A stretch of DNA of 64,000 nucleotides from Hofstenia miamia (Eukaryota; Xenacoelomorpha; Acoela). The position numbers and the translations under genes are program-made. Location of the stretch: NCBI GenBank assembly GCA_004352715.1, contig SCFE01000002.1, forward strand, positions 4,515,701-4,579,700. Reading direction: 5' to 3'. Below are positions 60,090 to 64,000 of this stretch, one piece after another. How positions within the stretch are numbered: the stretch's first letter is position 1; each line of letters starts with the position of its first letter. A model generated the notes under the pieces. The model saw only the letters and a list, made by a program, of their open reading frames with translations, had not been told where the DNA came from and did not search any database.

Positions 60090-61990
60090 ATTTTCTTACA
60101 TGCCATACCAATTTAGATGTTTTCTCCGAACATTATATATTTAAGATGAACCTGATTAAGATGATCGTATATGATTTCGCACTTAAGCTCGTTTGATCCG
60201 GAGCAACTGTGTAGTTGGTTTCTGTCTTGCAAATGTCGTCTGAAATCCTCACAATATTCACGATATTATCGTGTAGATATAAAGCTTTTATTTTAAAAAA
60301 TTCATGATTTTTTAACTTTAGATAACTAAAGCCATTTATTATCATTATTATTATAACTAGCAAAAACTGAAAGAAGTATTAGAAGAGAATTCTTAGATGC
60401 ACTAACTTGTTAATAAGAAAATATAGTTGCAGCCTGCCGCAATTTATAAAACAACACACTGGTAGAGCATTAAACCGTTAGGATTTGAACAAAAGTGACT
60501 GCATGATGAATGCGAAAGGACTAGCTGTTTTTGTAAATAGAAGCCATTCTTTCGTCTAATAGCTCAACATTTCAGGGACATATGAAGACCAAAATTAGTC
60601 TCCCTCTGGATATGAACATTTATCATTAAATAAAAATGCAATTGCCTTCGTCAATCTAGAAAGCCATGTTAATTGAATTTAAGAAGAGCTTGCACTTCAA
60701 ATCTAGTGAAAATAATAAATAAAAGCAATAGCTACCCAGATAAATGTTTAATTTTCCTAATTAAATTACCTCCCAACAATATCCCAAAAATAGCTCAAAG
60801 TTTGCTAGTAATTTATTTTCTCTCAGAAACCTAAATTTGCTAATGATAAATGAAAGACGATCTCACTTCAGAAACATCATTTTTTACCTAAAGCCATGCG
60901 TGTCATGCTAAATATAAGGAAAAATTTCACAGTCTTTGAAACTTAATGACTTCTTCAAAGAAATTGTCAGATTCGCTTATTTGACGAGAATCTATTATAA
61001 GACATTGTTACTAGCTTTTGTAGTCATAACAAACAATAAATCACAATCTTAAAGTAACACTTGAAACAATAATTATCAGAAGTAAAGTTCAATAGGGTGC
61101 GCAAGAGAACAACTGCAAATTTGAGGCTACAGTAGTGGCAAAGACGTAAAAATTTCATCAAATGCTAATTCCAAACTATACCTAAGCGGTTTTAGCAAAG
61201 TATTAATAATAGCACCACAAATTTTTCCTTTAAATAGAAAAAAGTTTTAAGATGAGAAGATAATTGGAGATTAAAATTTATAATTCTGACTTATATATGT
61301 AGCAATTGATAGAAAGTTGATGTTAAGACAAATAAAATATTAATTTTCATTAACACATTTAATTAATTTTTTAGGGTTCTGCATTCCCTTGAAAATAGAA
61401 CTGATGCATTATCTTTCCACAACATAAAACCACTTAAAATTCAAATTATTAAAAAAATTTAAGAAATGAATTACAGTATTTTAAATATTTTTTCGTAATG
61501 GAAAAACGTCGTACTGACACTGACAGCGCAGACGAAATTCAATGTTGCAAAACGATGCTAATTAAATATATTATAACACAATTGCCCGAAATATAGATTT
61601 TCCAATTGATTTTATGTATTTAATTATGTCATTCATAATTTTACAAAAATTCTTAATTGATCCATTGTCAGAGTTGATATTTTACTTATTAGGCATGAGT
61701 TAAAACCAGCAATTTTAGAATCGCTAATCTTTTTTAGTAACGTTTCCTTCTCTTCCAACTGATTGCGCGATTTGCCATTCTTCGAGCTATTTCAATTATT
61801 CAATTCCACAAAAATGCGGCAAATAGTTAATAGTAATTCGTCTGAAATTTACAAAACCCGATGTTTTTTAAGAAAACCTTTAATATTGAATTTCAAAATG
61901 TCTTCCACTGTTAACCCAAACAAGTCGAGATTTTTTATGAGTATAATTTCGAATTATACATATGCACATCTATGTACAGTATATATGACT
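60090..61990. other. Anonymous AT-rich sequence
   Basis: No gene is recognised. A minus-strand frame at 60133-60363 follows a plausible acceptor but has no domain or matching donor. Confidence 0.4.
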
Positions 61991-62556
61991 ATACATATAT
62001 ATATATATATATANNNNNNNNNNNNNNNNNNNNNNNNNNNNNNNNNNNNNNNNNNNNNNNNNNNNNNNNNNNNNNNNNNNNNNNNNNNNNNNNNNNNNNN
62101 NNNNNNNNNNNNNNNNNNNNNNNNNNNNNNNNNNNNNNNNNNNNNNNNNNNNNNNNNNNNNNNNNNNNNNNNNNNNNNNNNNNNNNNNNNNNNNNNNNNN
62201 NNNNNNNNNNNNNNNNNNNNNNNNNNNNNNNNNNNNNNNNNNNNNNNNNNNNNNNNNNNNNNNNNNNNNNNNNNNNNNNNNNNNNNNNNNNNNNNNNNNN
62301 NNNNNNNNNNNNNNNNNNNNNNNNNNNNNNNNNNNNNNNNNNNNNNNNNNNNNNNNNNNNNNNNNNNNNNNNNNNNNNNNNNNNNNNNNNNNNNNNNNNN
62401 NNNNNNNNNNNNNNNNNNNNNNNNNNNNNNNNNNNNNNNNNNNNNNNNNNNNNNNNNNNNNNNNNNNNNNNNNNNNNNNNNNNNNNNNNNNNNNNNNNNN
62501 NNNNNNNNNNNNNNNNNNNNNNNNNNNNNNNNNNNNNNNNNNNNNNNNTATATATA
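61991..62556. repeat. (TA)n microsatellite containing 535-bp N-gap
   Basis: TA repeats flank N at 62014-62548. The long open frames reported through this stretch on both strands are artefacts of the N run. Confidence 0.95.
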
Positions 62557-62589
62557 CAAAACATTTGAAATTATTCACAGATAATTTGG

Positions 62590-63050
62590 TGGACGTCCAT
62601 TCACCAAGAAACGACACGCTGCTTGAACAAAGGAATTTCTATAATTAGTTGTATTGCACTAAAGAATATGAAAGTGTCCTCTTGTTGCCTCTTGTTGAAA
62701 CTCTTAATTGATGTCTGCATATCTTGCGATGCAGGGGATGAGAATCATCTTCAACGATATGATGTACAACTTTGGAAAATGTCTTCTTGAAGGATTCATT
62801 AATAATTGCAAAAAGATTTGATTTATCTAATCCACAGATATGGAGTAGTAACGTAATGGTTTTCTAAGCTTCTTCCTATCAGTCATTGTCAAACCTGGAA
62901 ACGAGATAGCTGATGCATATAGGTAGTGGGGTAAAACGTAGGTTTTAAATAACGATGTTCTTGAAGCAAGATTGACAAATTTAATGACGGGTGTGATACT
63001 GAGGATTGTATAGTTAACCGTTTTGACGATATATTGCACATGTGTTGACT
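62590..63050 (-). pseudogene. LINE ORF2 C-terminal relic
   Basis: In the first frame (to 62827) the product reads THVQYIVKTVNYTILSI, SRTSLFKTYVLPHYLYASA, and SFPGLTMTDRKKLRK, the C-terminal block of CR1/jockey-type RTs (HxxYIxxKxxxxLxxLR, LxxxxVxPxLLYAxxxW, LxxxDxxxLxxxQ). A frameshift near 62830 leads to VEDDSHPLHRKIC and LRVSTRGNKR, then another shift to YRNSFVQAACRFL, matching the family's HPLH...LR...RYxxSFxxxAxxxWN tail. The N-terminal side is cut by the terminal-inverted-repeat element at about 63045. Confidence 0.75.
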
Positions 63051-63380
63051 TTTTTAGGCTAGAGTCGAGTTGGAACCTCAATTCGCGAGTTAGAGTCGAG
63101 TGATAATTGTACTTATTTTTTTGTTAGACTAAGCTATGTATACCTGTGCTACCCTATATTAATGTACGATAGAAATACAGCATGGGAAACTAAGTGAGAG
63201 AAACCAAGCCTGATGGCTTACAATTTAAGATAAATAGTAAAAAGTGAAAAGGCGACGTGTTCTTCAACATTATAGGCAAAAATTGAAGAAATAAAAGCTA
63301 AGATGGAGTTCGTTTCGAGTAATCGAAATGTCGAGTTGAGTTATTGGACCTCGAATTTCAAGTACTCGCTTGGTACTAAT
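63044..63380. mobile_element. TIR element, family copy B
   Basis: It is collinear with 6549-6998 and in the same orientation: GTTGACTTTTTTAGG, GTTGGAACCT, TGTACGATAGAAATACA, GAGAGAAACCAA, TTCAACATTATAGGCAAAAA, ATGTCGAGTTGAGTT and CAAGTACTCGCTTGGTACTAATA. Internal deletions make it about 110 bp shorter, and its terminal repeats have decayed. It interrupts the LINE relic on its left. Confidence 0.65.
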
Positions 63381-63396
63381 ATATATATATATACAT

Positions 63397-63464
63397 ATTC
63401 GAATATGATAATGTTCTGTATATATATATATATATATATACAGAACATTATAATATTCGAATAG
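63397..63464. repeat. 68-bp near-perfect AT-rich palindrome
   Basis: The 24-base arm at 63397-63420 pairs with 63441-63464 at 23 of 24 positions, and the 20-base (AT)n centre is itself self-complementary, so the whole segment can form a single hairpin or cruciform. Both arms end at TTCTGT/ACAGAA next to the TA core. A second TA run lies just to its left (63379-63394). Confidence 0.9.
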
Positions 63465-63965
63465 CTAGTACATCTATGATTAAGTTTTACGTCAAAGCTG
63501 TCTCGCGTGCGAAGCGCATCCTCTAGCATTTTTCCATGTTCCGTCAAGCAGTGGGGATGGTAAACAAAGGATAGGAACAAAGTATTGTAGTGTATGCCAT
63601 TTGGCGTCTTAAGTATATTTATTTGTTCTAGAATTCGTTCTTTGTTGAGGTTAAAATAGTTGAACTCAATCTATACATCTATGCACTTTAGATGTTTCAA
63701 TTGCAATTTTCTGTGAATATATCAGAGCTATGCATAAAAACTTGAAAAAATCAACACTAGTACTTTGATGCCTCTCAAATTCATTTATGCGAAATCCTCT
63801 GATGTATGGCAGAATAACTTTTTTGTAATCTGCAATTTCTGTTTTCCCACAATTTTAAATTTGATTCGCATCATAGAATATAGTCGTTTTTATTTTTTAT
63901 ATATTTCCTTTGTGCAAGTGCTAAGGTGGTCTGCCGATAATTGTCGTTTTTTATTTCATTAATTA

Positions 63966-63968
<3 letters not shown>
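63465..63968. other. Anonymous AT-rich sequence
   Basis: No gene or element is recognised. Confidence 0.4.

Positions 63969-63999
<31 letters not shown>
63969..63999. repeat. (TA)n microsatellite at window edge
   Basis: Alternating TA, about 31 bp, possibly continuing beyond the window. Confidence 0.9.

Positions 64000-64000
<1 letters not shown>

Noticed and set aside
60133-60363. Minus-strand frame with a phase-1 acceptor-like site (GGATTTCAG) and a Cys-containing product, considered as an upstream Ig-gene exon
   Set aside because: The only donor-like site gives phase 2, the product has no Ig features, and it lies right after a LINE relic whose 3' region could extend here.

Overview
The window is AT-rich (roughly 70% A+T by eye), gene-poor nuclear DNA from an animal, most likely a non-chordate or basal chordate invertebrate. 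The evidence is spliceosomal exons separated by a very large intron, mariner and hAT-type DNA transposons, two classes of non-LTR retrotransposon, many (TA)n arrays and scaffold N-gaps. I cannot name the species. There are no bacterial-style genes or operons. Nearly all short open frames here are chance frames or transposon debris and are left out.

One host gene is supported, on the minus strand. A 5' exon at 57278-57464 and a second exon at 39186-39422 join in matching phase 1 across an intron of 17,855 bp. Together they encode one immunoglobulin-like domain, with both cysteines and the D-x-x-W-x-C end motif, after a possible signal peptide. The other exons of this probable secreted or cell-surface protein were not found in the window. 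The mariner, a fold-back element, a hAT-type MITE and a pair of anonymous repeats lie inside the intron.

Layout. 1-9.3 kb is anonymous AT-rich DNA with hAT-type miniature elements near 0.8, 2.4 and 3.2 kb and a 450-bp terminal-inverted-repeat element at 6.5 kb. 9.3-10.5 kb holds the 3' part of a non-LTR element with a restriction-like endonuclease. 10.5-31.3 kb has no recognisable gene and many TA arrays. 31.3 kb carries a hAT-type MITE with a perfect 8-bp target duplication. 34.5-37.3 kb has a strong G-quadruplex motif, a possible hAT transposase tail, a second copy of the endonuclease-type LINE and a fragment of a jockey/CR1-like reverse transcriptase. 39.2-57.5 kb is the Ig gene, with the dead mariner at 45.7-47.1 kb. 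59.0-60.1 kb and 62.6-63.05 kb carry two more LINE relics, the latter interrupted by a second copy of the 6.5-kb element family. 63.4 kb has a near-perfect 68-bp AT-rich palindrome.

Seven N-gaps are present. Three lie inside (TA)n arrays. The other four are flanked by direct duplicates of 29-262 bp that look like unmerged contig ends rather than biology. All mobile elements seen are broken. I found no tRNA, rRNA, CRISPR array or operon, and no convincing undescribed system. The most useful new information is the split Ig-domain gene and several repeat families defined only by their internal structure.
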